This document shows positions 1 to 8,974 of a DNA stretch of 64,000 nt, piece by piece. The stretch spans positions 1,240,001-1,304,000 of the forward strand of contig OY970240.1 in NCBI GenBank assembly GCA_963715445.1, read 5' to 3'. The position numbers were made by a program, and so were the translations under genes. Source of the stretch: JAAYBF01 sp963715445 (lineage in GTDB: Bacteria > Actinomycetota > Thermoleophilia > Solirubrobacterales > Thermoleophilaceae). Each line of letters opens with the position of its first letter. Within the stretch, counting starts at the first letter, position 1. The notes under the pieces are model-generated. The model worked only from the letters and a program-made list of their open reading frames with translations, made no database searches and was not told the origin of the DNA.

Positions 1-630
1 AGCATCAACCTGGCCCAGATCCTGGACGGCTGGAAGGTGCTCGCCCCGCTCGATGCCGATCCCGAGTCGGCCGAGCTCGCCGTCTGCCCGGGCGCCCGCT
101 CGGCGATGGTCTACCTGCTCGACGCGAGCCGCCGAGAGGAGCACGCCGAGCGCCTCGTGGAAGAGCTGAGGACGGTCGGGGGGATCGATCTCGTGGCCCG
201 CCGCGAGGGCGGCTTCGGCGTCGTGGTGCGCGGCGAGCGGGAGCTGCGGTTCGCGCCGGGCGGCGATCTGCTCGACGAGCGCGGCCTGGCCTGGAGCGTC
301 GAGGGGGACCGCTCGACGCTCGACCTGCGGCAGGAGGACGGCGTGCTGCAGAGCGAGGACTACCCCGACGCCCTGGGGCGGCTCTGGTCGGCCCTCGAAT
401 GCGACCGGGCCGGCGAGGTGCTGCTGTCCGCGGCGCCCGGCTTCGAGTTCGTCGACTGGGGCGGCGCCGATCACGTGGGGGGCGGCAGCCACGGCTCGCT
501 CCACAGCTGCGACTCGCTCGGCGCCCTGCTGATGTGCGGGCTCGCTCCGGAGCTGACCGAGCCGCGCCGGCGCTGGCACCTGCGCGACGTCACCCCGATG
601 GTGCTCGGACACTTCGGGATACCCTCGTAG
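1..630 (+). CDS. Alkaline phosphatase/type I phosphodiesterase family protein, C-terminal part
   Basis: The reading frame is open from the first base, so the 5' end lies outside the window and 209 codons are visible. The C-terminal segment (positions about 478-627) reads GGGSHGSLHSCDSLGALLM, then RRRWHLRDVTPMVLGHFGIP. This is the usual close of the alkaline-phosphatase / nucleotide pyrophosphatase superfamily, where a GGSHG histidine helps bind the metal pair. The substrate (sulfate or phosphate ester, phosphodiester) cannot be told from this end. The gene stops 2 nt before the GtrA start, so the two are probably co-transcribed. The family is fairly secure, the exact function open. Confidence 0.7.
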   Translation, partial: SINLAQILDGWKVLAPLDADPESAELAVCPGARSAMVYLLDASRREEHAERLVEELRTVGGIDLVARREGGFGVVVRGERELRFAPGGDLLDERGLAWSVEGDRSTLDLRQEDGVLQSEDYPDALGRLWSALECDRAGEVLLSAAPGFEFVDWGGADHVGGGSHGSLHSCDSLGALLMCGLAPELTEPRRRWHLRDVTPMVLGHFGIPS

Positions 631-632
631 CC

Positions 633-1166
633 GTGCCGGAAGAGCAGAACGCCACGTCGCCCAGGGGCGTCGACCCGTCGAGCAGCGCTCTTGCGGACGC
701 GCCTCCGCGCGCTACCGCGGCTCGTGTGCGCGCGGGCGTGAAGGAGCCCGAGAACTGGGTCGAGCTGCTGAAGTTCTGCGCGGTGGGGGGCTCCGGCTAC
801 CTCGTCAACCTCGCGGTCTTCGCGCTCGCCTTCGAGGTCGGGGGCGTCCACCATCTGGTGGCCGCTACGCTCGCCTTCGCCGTCGCGGTGACCAACAACT
901 TCTGGTGGAACCGGCATTGGACATTCCGGGCTCGCGAGGGCCACGCAGGCTTTCAGGCAGCGCGCTTCCTGGCGGTGAGCACGGCCGCCTTCGTGTTCGC
1001 GGCGGTGATCCTGGAGCTGCTGATCAACCATGTGGGGATGTCGGGGATTCCCGCCCAGGCGATCTCGATCGTCGCGGCGATGCCGCTGAACTTCCTGGGC
1101 AACAAGATGTGGAGCTTCGGGCCGGGCGGGCAGCGCGCCACGCCGCCCGATGGCTCCTCTGGCTGA
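633..1166 (+). CDS. GtrA-like membrane protein
   Basis: GtrA proteins are small four-helix membrane proteins thought to carry lipid-linked sugars across the membrane for cell-surface polysaccharide assembly. After a roughly 45-residue polar leader the protein shows ELLKFCAVGGSGYLVNLAVF, the family N-terminal signature, then NNFWWNRHWTF and a final NFLGNKMWSF, the paired asparagine/aromatic motifs of the family. Four hydrophobic stretches are visible. The GTG at 633 is chosen because it follows the upstream stop by 2 nt and gives a normal length (177 aa). Its end overlaps the next gene, a GT87-like membrane protein, which fits a shared role in envelope glycan synthesis. Confidence 0.85.
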   Translation: MPEEQNATSPRGVDPSSSALADAPPRATAARVRAGVKEPENWVELLKFCAVGGSGYLVNLAVFALAFEVGGVHHLVAATLAFAVAVTNNFWWNRHWTFRAREGHAGFQAARFLAVSTAAFVFAAVILELLINHVGMSGIPAQAISIVAAMPLNFLGNKMWSFGPGGQRATPPDGSSG

Positions 1167-2821
1167 CCCTCGCCCTCGCCTTTCCCGCTGCCGCCGAGGC
1201 GGCGCCCGAGCTGAAGCGGCCCGCCTCGGACAGCGTCGCCCCCGCCGGCTACGAGCTCACGGCGAGAAAGGCCATCCGCATCGCCTCGCGCTCCGAGACG
1301 ATCCGCGCCGAGCGCGGCAGGCACGACGAGTTTCGCCCGACCGCCTACACCCGCGGCCCCGGGCGCTGGCAGGTCAGCTGGTTCGACGATGAGCGCGAGG
1401 TGGCGCAGGCGCGGGTCGACGACTCGTTCGGCGTCGTGCTCGAGGCGTGGACGGGCGACCAGGTCGCGTGGTCGATGGCGCGCGGCTACGAGGGCGCGTT
1501 CGGGCGCAAGCTCAACGCGCCGTACGTCTGGCTGCCGCTGTGCCTGCTCTTCCTGATCCCGTTCCTGGATCCGCGCCGCCCGTTCCGGATGCTCCACCTC
1601 GATCTGACGGCGCTCCTCGCCTTCGGCGTCTCGCACTTCTTCTTCAACCGCGGCGAGATCGACCTCTCGGTTCCGCTCGCCTACCCGGTGCTCCTCTACC
1701 TGCTGGCGCGGCTCCTGTGGGTAGGCTTTCGCGGGCCGCCGCGCACGGAGCGGGGCGGGCGCCTGGTCCCCGTCGTCCCGCTTGCATGGCTGGGCCTGGC
1801 GATCGTGTTCCTCGTCGCGTTCCGGGTGAGCCTGAACGTCGTCGACTCGAACGTCATCGACGTGGGCTACGCGGGTGTGATCGGCGCGGATCGGATCGCC
1901 GACGGAGACGAGCTCTACGGCCCGGGCTTCGCCGAGGACGTGGATCGCGGGGACACCTACGGCCCGCTGACCTACCTCTCCTACCTGCCCTTCGAGCAAG
2001 TGCTTCCGTGGAGCGGCACATGGGACGGGCTGCCGGCCGCCCATGGCGCGGCGATCGCCTTCGACCTGCTCACCCTGCTGGGCCTGCTGCTGCTCGGCAT
2101 GCGCCTGCGGGCCGGATCGCCGGGCGTGGAGCTGGGCGTCGCGCTGGCCTATGCGTGGGCGGCCTATCCGTATGCGATGTTCGCGCTCCAGACGAACTCC
2201 AACGATGCGCTCGTCGGGCTGCTGACGGTGGCAGCGATGCTCGGCCTGACGCTCGCGCCGGCCAGACGCAGGGCGTCCGCCGCCTGGCGGGGGGTCGCCG
2301 TGGGCCTCGGCGCCGCCGCGAAGTTCGCACCGCTGCTGCTAGCGCCCCTCTTCGCGACGGCGGGCCTCGAGCGCGACCGCCGCGCGCGAGCGGGCTCGGT
2401 GGCCCTGTTCACCGCTGCGCTGGCGGTGACGCTGGTGGCGTCCTTCGCCCTGTTCGTCCCCGAGGGCGGGGTGCGCGAGCTCTACGACCGCACGGTCGGC
2501 TACCAGGCATCCCGCGGCTCGCCGTTCAGCGTCTGGGGCCAGGTGGACCTGCCCGAGGCGCTCCACACCGCGGCGAAGGGAGCGGCGATCCTGCTGGCCC
2601 TTGCGGTTGCGTTCGTACCGCGTCGCCGCGATGCCTTCCAGACCGCGGCCCTCGGGGCCGCGATCCTGATCGCGGTCCAGCTGACGGTCACGCACTGGTT
2701 CTACCTCTACGTCGTGTGGTTCGCGCCGCTCGCTCTCGTGGCGCTTCTCTCCCGCAACGCGACCACGCGCGAGCAAACGCCCACTCCGGCGCCCGCGCCG
2801 CGCGAGCTGCTCGTCAGCTGA
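1109..2821 (+). CDS. Polytopic membrane protein, GT-C (GT87/DUF2029)-like glycosyltransferase
   Basis: GTG at 1109 gives a 570-residue protein with a signal-like first helix (WLLWLTLALAFPAAAEA), a soluble stretch of about 120 residues, then 10 or more transmembrane segments. An acidic loop after a membrane segment (SNVIDVGYAGVIGADRIADG, followed by YGPLTYLSYLPFE) resembles the lumenal acceptor loop of GT-C transferases that use polyprenyl-phosphate sugars. A second motif, YAMFALQTNSNDALVGLL, is typical of DUF2029/GT87. It overlaps the gtrA end by 58 nt in another frame and shares 8 nt with the convergent ymdB-like gene. The role in sugar transfer is a family inference; donor and acceptor are unknown. 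Confidence 0.65.
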   Translation: MELRAGRAARHAARWLLWLTLALAFPAAAEAAPELKRPASDSVAPAGYELTARKAIRIASRSETIRAERGRHDEFRPTAYTRGPGRWQVSWFDDEREVAQARVDDSFGVVLEAWTGDQVAWSMARGYEGAFGRKLNAPYVWLPLCLLFLIPFLDPRRPFRMLHLDLTALLAFGVSHFFFNRGEIDLSVPLAYPVLLYLLARLLWVGFRGPPRTERGGRLVPVVPLAWLGLAIVFLVAFRVSLNVVDSNVIDVGYAGVIGADRIADGDELYGPGFAEDVDRGDTYGPLTYLSYLPFEQVLPWSGTWDGLPAAHGAAIAFDLLTLLGLLLLGMRLRAGSPGVELGVALAYAWAAYPYAMFALQTNSNDALVGLLTVAAMLGLTLAPARRRASAAWRGVAVGLGAAAKFAPLLLAPLFATAGLERDRRARAGSVALFTAALAVTLVASFALFVPEGGVRELYDRTVGYQASRGSPFSVWGQVDLPEALHTAAKGAAILLALAVAFVPRRRDAFQTAALGAAILIAVQLTVTHWFYLYVVWFAPLALVALLSRNATTREQTPTPAPAPRELLVS

Positions 2822-3599
2822 GCCCGGACGCCGGCTCCAGCACCTGCTGGATCGCCGTTGCCCGGCCGTCTTCGCCGGCCTCGACCACAACCCCGTTGAG
2901 CCACGGGTCCTCGCTCGAGGTGTCGAAGCGAACCTGGGTCATCGTCAGGAACCGCTTCAGCGCTAGCTCGCGCGTCACCCCGATGACGCCGCCGCGCGGG
3001 CCGGTCATGCCGACGTCGGTGCAGTAGGCGGTGCCGCCCGGCAGCACACGCGCATCGGCTGTCGGGATGTGGGTGTGGGTGCCCAGGCACGCGGTCGCCC
3101 GCCCGTCGACGTGCCAGCCCATCGCGACCTTCTCGCTCGTCGCCTCGGCGTGCATGTCCACCAGCACGTGGCTCGCGCGATCGCGAAGGTCGGCGAGCGC
3201 CACGTCGGCTTCGGGGAAGGGTGAGCGCGCGGCCTCGAGGAAGACCGTGCCCGAGAGGTTGACCACCCCGAGCCGCATGCCGCCGCTCTCCACCACAGTC
3301 GAGCCGCGCCCCGGGCTGCCCTTCGGGTAGTTGGCCGGCCGCACGATGCGCTCCTCGCGGTCGAGGTACTCGTAGACCTCGGTGTGGCGGTAGGCGTGGT
3401 TGCCGAGTGTGATCGCGTCCGCGCCCAGCTCCAGCAGCTCGCGCGCGGTGCGCTGCGTGATGCCCACGCCGCCCGCCGCGTTCTCGCCGTTGACCACCAC
3501 GAAGTCCGGCGCATGGCGCTCGCGCAGGCCCGGCAGCAGGGCGGCGAGCGTCTGCCGCCCGAGGCGCCCCACGACATCACCTACGAACAGCAGCTTCAC
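2814..3599 (-). CDS. YmdB-family metallophosphoesterase
   Basis: 261 aa, the normal size for the YmdB (TIGR00282) family, whose Bacillus member hydrolyses 2',3'-cyclic nucleotides and affects RNase Y and biofilm decisions. Metal-binding motifs are in order: GDVVGRLGR (D8), NGENAAGG (E39, N40), GNHAYRH (N67, H68), VDMHAEATSEK (H150) and GTHTHIPTAD (H175, H177). The motif after GNH differs from the more common GNHTWD form. In many bacteria this gene sits near rny or recA; here it stands alone between two plus-strand genes, overlapping the GT87-like gene by 8 nt tail to tail. Family assignment is firm, cellular role inferred. Confidence 0.88.
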   Translation of the reverse strand: MKLLFVGDVVGRLGRQTLAALLPGLRERHAPDFVVVNGENAAGGVGITQRTARELLELGADAITLGNHAYRHTEVYEYLDREERIVRPANYPKGSPGRGSTVVESGGMRLGVVNLSGTVFLEAARSPFPEADVALADLRDRASHVLVDMHAEATSEKVAMGWHVDGRATACLGTHTHIPTADARVLPGGTAYCTDVGMTGPRGGVIGVTRELALKRFLTMTQVRFDTSSEDPWLNGVVVEAGEDGRATAIQQVLEPASGLS

Positions 3600-3643
3600 C
3601 GCACGCAGTCTGCCACTCGGCGGGCGCGCTACCGTCCGCGCCG

Positions 3644-4399
3644 ATGGAGGAGCCGTCGACCGTGGCCGCTGAGCCGGCGCTCGCCGCGGGCGAGCACGCC
3701 CTCGTGGCGGAGGGCATCGTCAAGCGCTTCGGGGAGCGCGAGGCGCTGAAGGGCGTCTCGCTCACCGCCGAGCGCGGGGAGCTGGTGGCGATCATCGGGC
3801 CCAACGGCGCCGGCAAGACGACGCTGCTCTCGATCCTCGCGGGCATCCAGCGCCCGGACGCCGGCACGGTCAGTCGCGCTCCGCGGGAGATCGGCTGGGT
3901 GCCCCAGCAGGCGGCGCTCTACGGCAAGCTCACGGTGGCCGAGAACCTCGATCTGTTCGCCCGGCTGGAGCGGCTCGACGACCCGGCCGCGGCGGTGGCG
4001 GAGATGCTCGACCTGACCGGGCTGCGCGAGCGCGCCGACGACCTCACAGGGGAGCTGTCGGGCGGCAACCGCCAGCGCGTGAACATCGCGATCGGCCTGC
4101 TCGGCCGCCAGGACGTGCTGCTGCTCGACGAGCCGAGCGCCGCGCTCGACCCGCGCCAGCGCGAGCGCGTGTGGGAGTTCGTGCTCGACCTCACCGAGCG
4201 TGGGACGACGGTCGTCTACTCGACGCACGACCTGCGGGAGGCCGCCCGACACGCGGGGAGGGTGATCGTCCTCGCCGACGGGGAGGCGCTCTTCGAGGGA
4301 TCGCCGGCGGCGCTCGGCGAGGCCGTGGACCGCGACGGCGGAACGCACGGCGACTTCGAGGAGGCGTTTGTCGCCTTCCTCCGCCACCGGGGGCACTGA
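3644..4399 (+). CDS. ABC transporter ATP-binding protein
   Basis: A single nucleotide-binding domain of 251 aa: Walker A GPNGAGKT (52-59), a Q-loop region near WVPQQAALYGKLTVAENL, signature LSGGNRQRV (about 137), Walker B LLLDEPSAALDP (about 160) and an H-loop STHD. The first 20 residues are a poorly conserved leader. It is followed after 1 nt by an ABC-2 type permease, so the pair forms an exporter resembling drug, polysaccharide or Nat-type sodium exporters. The substrate cannot be assigned from sequence. The WVPQ-AALYGKLTVAENL pattern is that of the DrrA/CcmA class of exporters. Confidence 0.92.
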   Translation: MEEPSTVAAEPALAAGEHALVAEGIVKRFGEREALKGVSLTAERGELVAIIGPNGAGKTTLLSILAGIQRPDAGTVSRAPREIGWVPQQAALYGKLTVAENLDLFARLERLDDPAAAVAEMLDLTGLRERADDLTGELSGGNRQRVNIAIGLLGRQDVLLLDEPSAALDPRQRERVWEFVLDLTERGTTVVYSTHDLREAARHAGRVIVLADGEALFEGSPAALGEAVDRDGGTHGDFEEAFVAFLRHRGH

Positions 4400-4400
4400 C

Positions 4401-5774
4401 ATGCGCTGGCTGCTGCTCAAGGACCTGCGCATCCTGCGCCGCTCGCCCGGCCTGGTGGCGCTGCTCGTGCTCTACCCGGTGGCGCTCTCGGTGCTGATCG
4501 GGTTCGCCCTCTCGGCCGGCCCCGACAAGCCGAAGGTGGCCTTCGTGAGCCTCGTCCCGTCCGAGCGCGGGGCCCTCGAGCTCGGGGGCGAGAAGATCGA
4601 CCTCTCGCGCTACGAGGACCGGCTCTTCTCGGCGATCGACCCGGTGCCGGTGGACTGCGAGGGCCTCTCGGCTTCCGAGTGCGAGCGCGCGGCGGTGGAC
4701 AAGGTGCGCTCCGGGGCGGCGCTCGCCGCGCTCGTCCTGCCGATGGACCTGACCGACCGGCTGCAGGGCCTCCAGGCGCTCGCCACGCAGGGCCCGCCGG
4801 TCGTGAAGGTCTTCTACAACGCCGACGACCCGGTCAAGGCGGCTTTCGTGGAGGACACGATCAAGTCCGAGCTGCGCGACGCCAACCTGGCGCTGACCAC
4901 GCGGTTCACCGAGATCGGGCTGTCCTACCTCGACCTGATCGTGAAGGGAGGCGAGGTGGATCTGCCGATCCTGCCGGACCTGAAGATCCTCGGCCTCGAG
5001 CGCGCCGAGAAGATCGTCGAGCGGGCCAAGGCGGGCGCCACCCCGGCCCAGCGGGAGGAGCTCGATCGGGTCGTTCGCTTCTCGCGCCTCGCGCGCGAGA
5101 ACCTCGACCTCTCCGCGCCTCTGCTGAGGTCGGTGCGGGAGCCGATCCGGGTTCGCCAGCTGGCGCTCGACGGCGGCGCGACCTCGCTCAGCTCGTTCGC
5201 GGTGGCGCTCTCGGTGGCCGTGTCCCTGATGTTCGTGACGTTGCTGCTGGCCGCCGGGGCGCTGGCGCTGGAGCGAGAGGAGAACGCCTTCCCGCGGCTC
5301 GTGCGCGGCCTCGTCTCACGCACGAGCCTGGCACTCGAGAAGGCCGGGCTGGCCGCGATCTGCTCGCTGGCGATCTGCCTGCTGATGCTCGCGGGGCTCG
5401 GGCTCTTCGTCGACCTGGAGTGGTCGCGGTTCCCGCTCTGGGTGGTGGCCGCCTCCTTCGGCGCGCTGGCGTTCGGCGCCATGGGCGTCGCGCTCGGCGC
5501 GGTGACGAGGGAGGTGCGGGCGGCGTCGCTCTTGTGCGTGATGCTCTCGCTGCCGCTGACCTTCCTCGCCCTGGTTCCCACCGGCTCGGTCTCCCCGGCG
5601 CTCTACGACGCGACCCAGGCGGTCTCCGCGCTCTTCCCCTTCAAACCCTCGCTCGACGCGCTCGACGCGGCGCTCAACGACTCAGGCGGGATCGGTGGCC
5701 CGCTGCTGCACCTGACAGCGCTGTTCCTCGCCTTCGGGGCGCTTGGCCGCTTCGCGCTCCGCCGCTACGCCTAG
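4401..5774 (+). CDS. ABC-2 type transporter permease
   Basis: 457 aa starting with ATG 1 nt after the ATPase stop. Layout is that of ABC-2 permeases with a large external domain: one transmembrane helix near residues 15-35 (PGLVALLVLYPVALSVLIGF), an extracytoplasmic region of about 230 residues, then five to six helices in the C-terminal half. It partners the upstream ATPase as an exporter. Its TAG stop shares the palindrome CTAG (5771-5774) with the stop of the convergent peptide deformylase gene. Substrate unknown. Confidence 0.88.
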   Translation: MRWLLLKDLRILRRSPGLVALLVLYPVALSVLIGFALSAGPDKPKVAFVSLVPSERGALELGGEKIDLSRYEDRLFSAIDPVPVDCEGLSASECERAAVDKVRSGAALAALVLPMDLTDRLQGLQALATQGPPVVKVFYNADDPVKAAFVEDTIKSELRDANLALTTRFTEIGLSYLDLIVKGGEVDLPILPDLKILGLERAEKIVERAKAGATPAQREELDRVVRFSRLARENLDLSAPLLRSVREPIRVRQLALDGGATSLSSFAVALSVAVSLMFVTLLLAAGALALEREENAFPRLVRGLVSRTSLALEKAGLAAICSLAICLLMLAGLGLFVDLEWSRFPLWVVAASFGALAFGAMGVALGAVTREVRAASLLCVMLSLPLTFLALVPTGSVSPALYDATQAVSALFPFKPSLDALDAALNDSGGIGGPLLHLTALFLAFGALGRFALRRYA

Positions 5775-6307
5775 CGGTAGCTCTTGCGCTCGAAGACGTC
5801 GTCCGTCAGCGAGTCGACGCGGTCGAGGAAGAGGACGCCGTCGAGGTGATCGATCTCGTGGAGGAGGCAGCGGGCCTCGAAGCCCTCCGTCTCGATCCGG
5901 AGCTCGGCGACTTGGAGGCCCTCGTCCGTCAGCTCGAGAGCGTCCGCCTCGACGGTGATCGACTTGGCGCGCCGGACGTTCGCCGTCAGGTGGGGGATGC
6001 TCAGGCAGCCCTCGCGGGCGACCACGGCGCCGTCCTCCTTCACTACGCGCGGGTTGGCGAGCAGCAGCAGGCCGTGCCCGGTGGTCGCCTTCTTGTGGCC
6101 GGTCACGTCGACGGCGACGATCCGGGTGAGGTCGCCGAGCTGCGTCGCGGCCAGTCCGACGCAGTGGCCGAAGTCGAGCATCGTGTCGAGCAGGTCGCGT
6201 GCCGCGCGCTCGGTCTCGGCGAGCTCGTCGCCGGCCGCCACGGCGGCCGGCTCGGCCACCGCCTTCAGCGCCGGATGCGGGTAGCGGAGAACCTCGCGAA
6301 CCGCCAT
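5771..6307 (-). CDS. def: Peptide deformylase
   Basis: Removes the formyl group from the initiator methionine of nascent proteins. All three family motifs are present in the 178-aa protein: HCVGLAATQ (48-56; the usual form is GVGLAAPQ), EGCLS (99-103, with the metal-binding Cys101) and HEIDH (150-154, two metal histidines and the catalytic Glu). The Pro-to-Thr change in motif 1 is uncommon but occurs in the family. The gene lies 14 nt downstream of the ACT-domain gene on the same strand and ends in a CTAG shared with the convergent ABC permease. Confidence 0.93.
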   Translation of the reverse strand: MAVREVLRYPHPALKAVAEPAAVAAGDELAETERAARDLLDTMLDFGHCVGLAATQLGDLTRIVAVDVTGHKKATTGHGLLLLANPRVVKEDGAVVAREGCLSIPHLTANVRRAKSITVEADALELTDEGLQVAELRIETEGFEARCLLHEIDHLDGVLFLDRVDSLTDDVFERKSYR

Positions 6308-6321
6308 CCCGCCGCTGACCC

Positions 6322-6873
6322 CTACAGCTCGGCGCTGTCGAGCTCGCGCAGGAAGACCTCGACGCTCTCCCGCTCCCCCACCTCGCTCAGCGCCTCGCTC
6401 AGCTCCGCTGCGCCGGCCTCTGTGGACACCGCCACCTCGATCAGCAGCGCGTAGATCGGAGGCCCGTCCCCGCTGTCGGCGAGTCGCGTCTGGAGGTCGG
6501 TGATGTTCGCGCCGTGGTCGGCGAGCACCTGCGTCGCCTGGTGCACGATCCCCGGGTGGTCCACGCCGTAGATCGAGAGGACGTGGGTCGGCTCAGGCGC
6601 GCTCTCTGAGAGCGCCTCGACGGGCCCCACAGCCACCGCTTCCAGATCCAGCTCGTTCGAGACGGCCTCCAGGTCGGCGGAGAGCTGCTCGCCGTCGGTC
6701 CCGTCGGGCACGTCGAGGATCAGCATCATCGTGAAGTGGCCGCGCAGGATCGACATGCGGGAGTCCTCGACGTTGACTCCGTGGCGAAGCAGGACGCCGG
6801 TGGTGGCGGCAACGATCCCGGGGCGGTCCCGCCCGACCGCCGAAAGTGCCAGTTGGGGCATGTCGCTGAGCAT
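6322..6873 (-). CDS. Double-ACT-domain protein (GcvR-like)
   Basis: Two ACT domains in tandem. The first begins LALSAVGRDRPGIVAATTGV and the second THVLSIYGVDHPGIVHQATQ, both with the G-x-D-x-P-G-I-V signature. This is the layout of GcvR-type regulators and of related ACT proteins that sense amino acids or act through protein contacts. Length is 183 aa from 6873; an ATG four codons later (6861, MPQLAL) places the first ACT strand at the very N-terminus and is an equally good start. It is divergent from hemB with a 22-nt gap and upstream of def. Ligand and partner unknown. Confidence 0.8.
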   Translation of the reverse strand: MLSDMPQLALSAVGRDRPGIVAATTGVLLRHGVNVEDSRMSILRGHFTMMLILDVPDGTDGEQLSADLEAVSNELDLEAVAVGPVEALSESAPEPTHVLSIYGVDHPGIVHQATQVLADHGANITDLQTRLADSGDGPPIYALLIEVAVSTEAGAAELSEALSEVGERESVEVFLRELDSAEL

Positions 6874-6895
6874 ACGCCAGCCCTAGACTGAGCAG

Positions 6896-7870
6896 ATGGC
6901 CTTTCCAGCCACTCGGATGCGCAGGTTGCGCGGCAGCGGCCTGCTGCGGGAAATGGTGCGCGAGACGGACCTCTCGCCGGCCGACCTGGTGCAGCCGCTG
7001 TTCGTGGAGCTCGGCACCGACAGCCGCACCCCGATCGAGAGGATGCCCGGCATCGACCGCCTCTCGATCTCGCACGCGGTGGAGGAGGCCGGAGCGATCC
7101 GCGAGCTTGGGATCCCCGCGGTGCTGCTGTTCGGGGTTCCGGCGGACAAGGACGAGCAGGGCTCCGGCGCCTATGACGACGAGGGCGTCGTGCAGCTCGC
7201 GGTGCGCGCGATCAAGGAGGCCCACCCGGAGCTGCTCGTGATCACCGACGTCTGCCTCTGCGCCTACACCTCGCACGGCCACTGCGGCGTAGCGCGGCCC
7301 GACGGGGAGATCGACAACGACATCACCCTGGAGTTGCTCGCCAAGACGGCAATCTCGCACGCGCGCGCCGGCGCGGACGCAGTCGCTCCGAGCGACATGA
7401 TGGACGGGCGCGTGGGCGCGCTGCGCGGGCAGCTCGACGCCGAGCGGCTCGAGGAGACGCCGATCATCGCCTACTCCGCGAAGTTCGCCTCGGCCTTCTA
7501 CGGGCCGTTTCGGGAGGCGGCGGGCTCCACGCCCGCCTTCGGCGATCGCCGCACCTACCAGATGGATCCGGCCAACTCGGACGAGGCGGTGCGCGAGGCG
7601 CTGCTCGACATGGAGGAGGGCGCGGACGTCCTGATGGTCAAGCCCGCCCTGCCCTACCTCGACGTGATCCACCGCGTGAAGGAGGCGACCCGCCTTCCGG
7701 TGGCCGGCTACAACGTGAGCGGGGAGTACGCGATGGTCAAGGCCGCAGCCGCGGCCGGGCACCTCGACGAGCGCGCCGCCGTGCTCGAGGCGCTCACAGC
7801 GATTCGCCGCGCGGGCGCGGACATCGTGATCAGCTACCACGCCAAGGAGGCGGCTGCATGGCTTCGTTGA
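6896..7870 (+). CDS. hemB: Delta-aminolevulinic acid dehydratase (porphobilinogen synthase)
   Basis: Condenses two 5-aminolevulinate molecules to porphobilinogen in tetrapyrrole synthesis. The 324-aa protein carries the zinc-type cysteine cluster DVCLCAYTSHGHCG (C120, C122, C130) and the two Schiff-base lysines in YSAKFASAFYG (K196) and LMVKPALPYLD (about 249). It is therefore predicted to be a zinc enzyme. It heads an operon with a siroheme-decarboxylase-like gene, which it overlaps by 13 nt, then hemL. The ATG at 6896 leads straight into the conserved MRRLRGS start of the family. Confidence 0.96.
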   Translation: MAFPATRMRRLRGSGLLREMVRETDLSPADLVQPLFVELGTDSRTPIERMPGIDRLSISHAVEEAGAIRELGIPAVLLFGVPADKDEQGSGAYDDEGVVQLAVRAIKEAHPELLVITDVCLCAYTSHGHCGVARPDGEIDNDITLELLAKTAISHARAGADAVAPSDMMDGRVGALRGQLDAERLEETPIIAYSAKFASAFYGPFREAAGSTPAFGDRRTYQMDPANSDEAVREALLDMEEGADVLMVKPALPYLDVIHRVKEATRLPVAGYNVSGEYAMVKAAAAAGHLDERAAVLEALTAIRRAGADIVISYHAKEAAAWLR

Positions 7871-8946
7871 GGGAGACGTCGGCCGTCCCCAAGGTGCGCA
7901 GCCGCAAGGACGGAGCGGCCGTTCCGCTCGACGATCTCGACAAGCGGCTGCTCAACCTGATGCAGGGCAGCTTCCCGCTGGCCCCGAGGCCCTACGAGCA
8001 CGTCGCCGGCCTCGCCGGGATTCCCGAGGTCGAGGTGCTGCGCCGCGTCCAGCGCCTGATCGACGAGCGGATCATCCGCCAGGTGACGCCCATATTCGAC
8101 ACGCGCGTGCTCGGCTACAGCTCGATGCTCGTCGCCGCCAAGGTTGACGCGGAGAACCCCCATCGCGCGGCGAAGGCCGTCAACTCGCACCCCGGCGTCT
8201 CGCACAACTACCTGCGCAACCACGACTTCAACATGTGGTTCACGATCGCCACCGAGCCCGGTTCGAAGCTCGGGCTGCAGGGAACGCTCGACGTCCTCCA
8301 GGAGCTCACGGGCGCCGAGTCGATCCGCCAGCTGCCGACGATCAAGCTGTTCAAGATCCGGATGGACCTCGAGATGGAGAAGGGCACGCGCGACCTCGCC
8401 GCCGCCGGGATCGCCCAGGACCCGATCGAGCCCGATCCGATCGAGGTCACCGACCTCGACCTCGCGGTGATCCGCGCCCTCCAGGGCGACATGCCGGTCG
8501 TCTCGGAGCCGTATGCGCCCGCGGCCGCCGAGATCGGGATCACCGAGGCCGAGCTGCTCGAGCACCTCGAGTCGATGCTCGAGCGCAAGGCGCTGCGCCG
8601 TGTCGCCGCGATCCTCTACCACCGCCGCGCCGGCTTCTCGGCCAACGGCATGGGCGTCTGGAACGTGCCCGAGGAGCGGATCATGGAGGTCGCTCCGCTG
8701 ATGGCCTCCTTCCGCGGCATCTCCCACTGCTACCAGCGCCCCACCTACGAGGACTGGCACTACTCGGTCTTCACGATGGCTCACGGCCGCTCCAAGGAGG
8801 AGTGCGACGCGATCCTCGAGTCGATCGCGGGCGAGACGGGCATCGACGACTGGCGCACGCTCTACTCCTCGACGGAGTTCAAGAAGGTCCGCCTCCTCTA
8901 CTTCACCGACGAGCATCGCCGCTGGGAGGCCGAGCACGCGGGCTGA
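7858..8946 (+). CDS. Fused AhbA-AhbB-type siroheme decarboxylase (Lrp/AsnC fold)
   Basis: 362 aa consisting of two tandem Lrp/AsnC-like units, each with a winged helix followed by a RAM-like domain (about 25-170 and 195-350). Characteristic Ahb/Nir strings are visible: YLRNHDFNMWFTI in the first half and CYQRPTYEDWHYSVFTMAHG in the second. AhbA/AhbB remove the acetate carboxyls at C12 and C18 of siroheme, giving 12,18-didecarboxysiroheme for heme (or d1 heme) synthesis. The gene overlaps hemB by 13 nt and precedes hemL, so a heme role is likely. An alternative is a heme-responsive transcription factor of the same fold; motifs and operon favour the enzyme. Confidence 0.72.
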   Translation: MASLRETSAVPKVRSRKDGAAVPLDDLDKRLLNLMQGSFPLAPRPYEHVAGLAGIPEVEVLRRVQRLIDERIIRQVTPIFDTRVLGYSSMLVAAKVDAENPHRAAKAVNSHPGVSHNYLRNHDFNMWFTIATEPGSKLGLQGTLDVLQELTGAESIRQLPTIKLFKIRMDLEMEKGTRDLAAAGIAQDPIEPDPIEVTDLDLAVIRALQGDMPVVSEPYAPAAAEIGITEAELLEHLESMLERKALRRVAAILYHRRAGFSANGMGVWNVPEERIMEVAPLMASFRGISHCYQRPTYEDWHYSVFTMAHGRSKEECDAILESIAGETGIDDWRTLYSSTEFKKVRLLYFTDEHRRWEAEHAG

Positions 8947-8974
8947 CGCTCGCCGGCTCGGCCCACGATCGACG

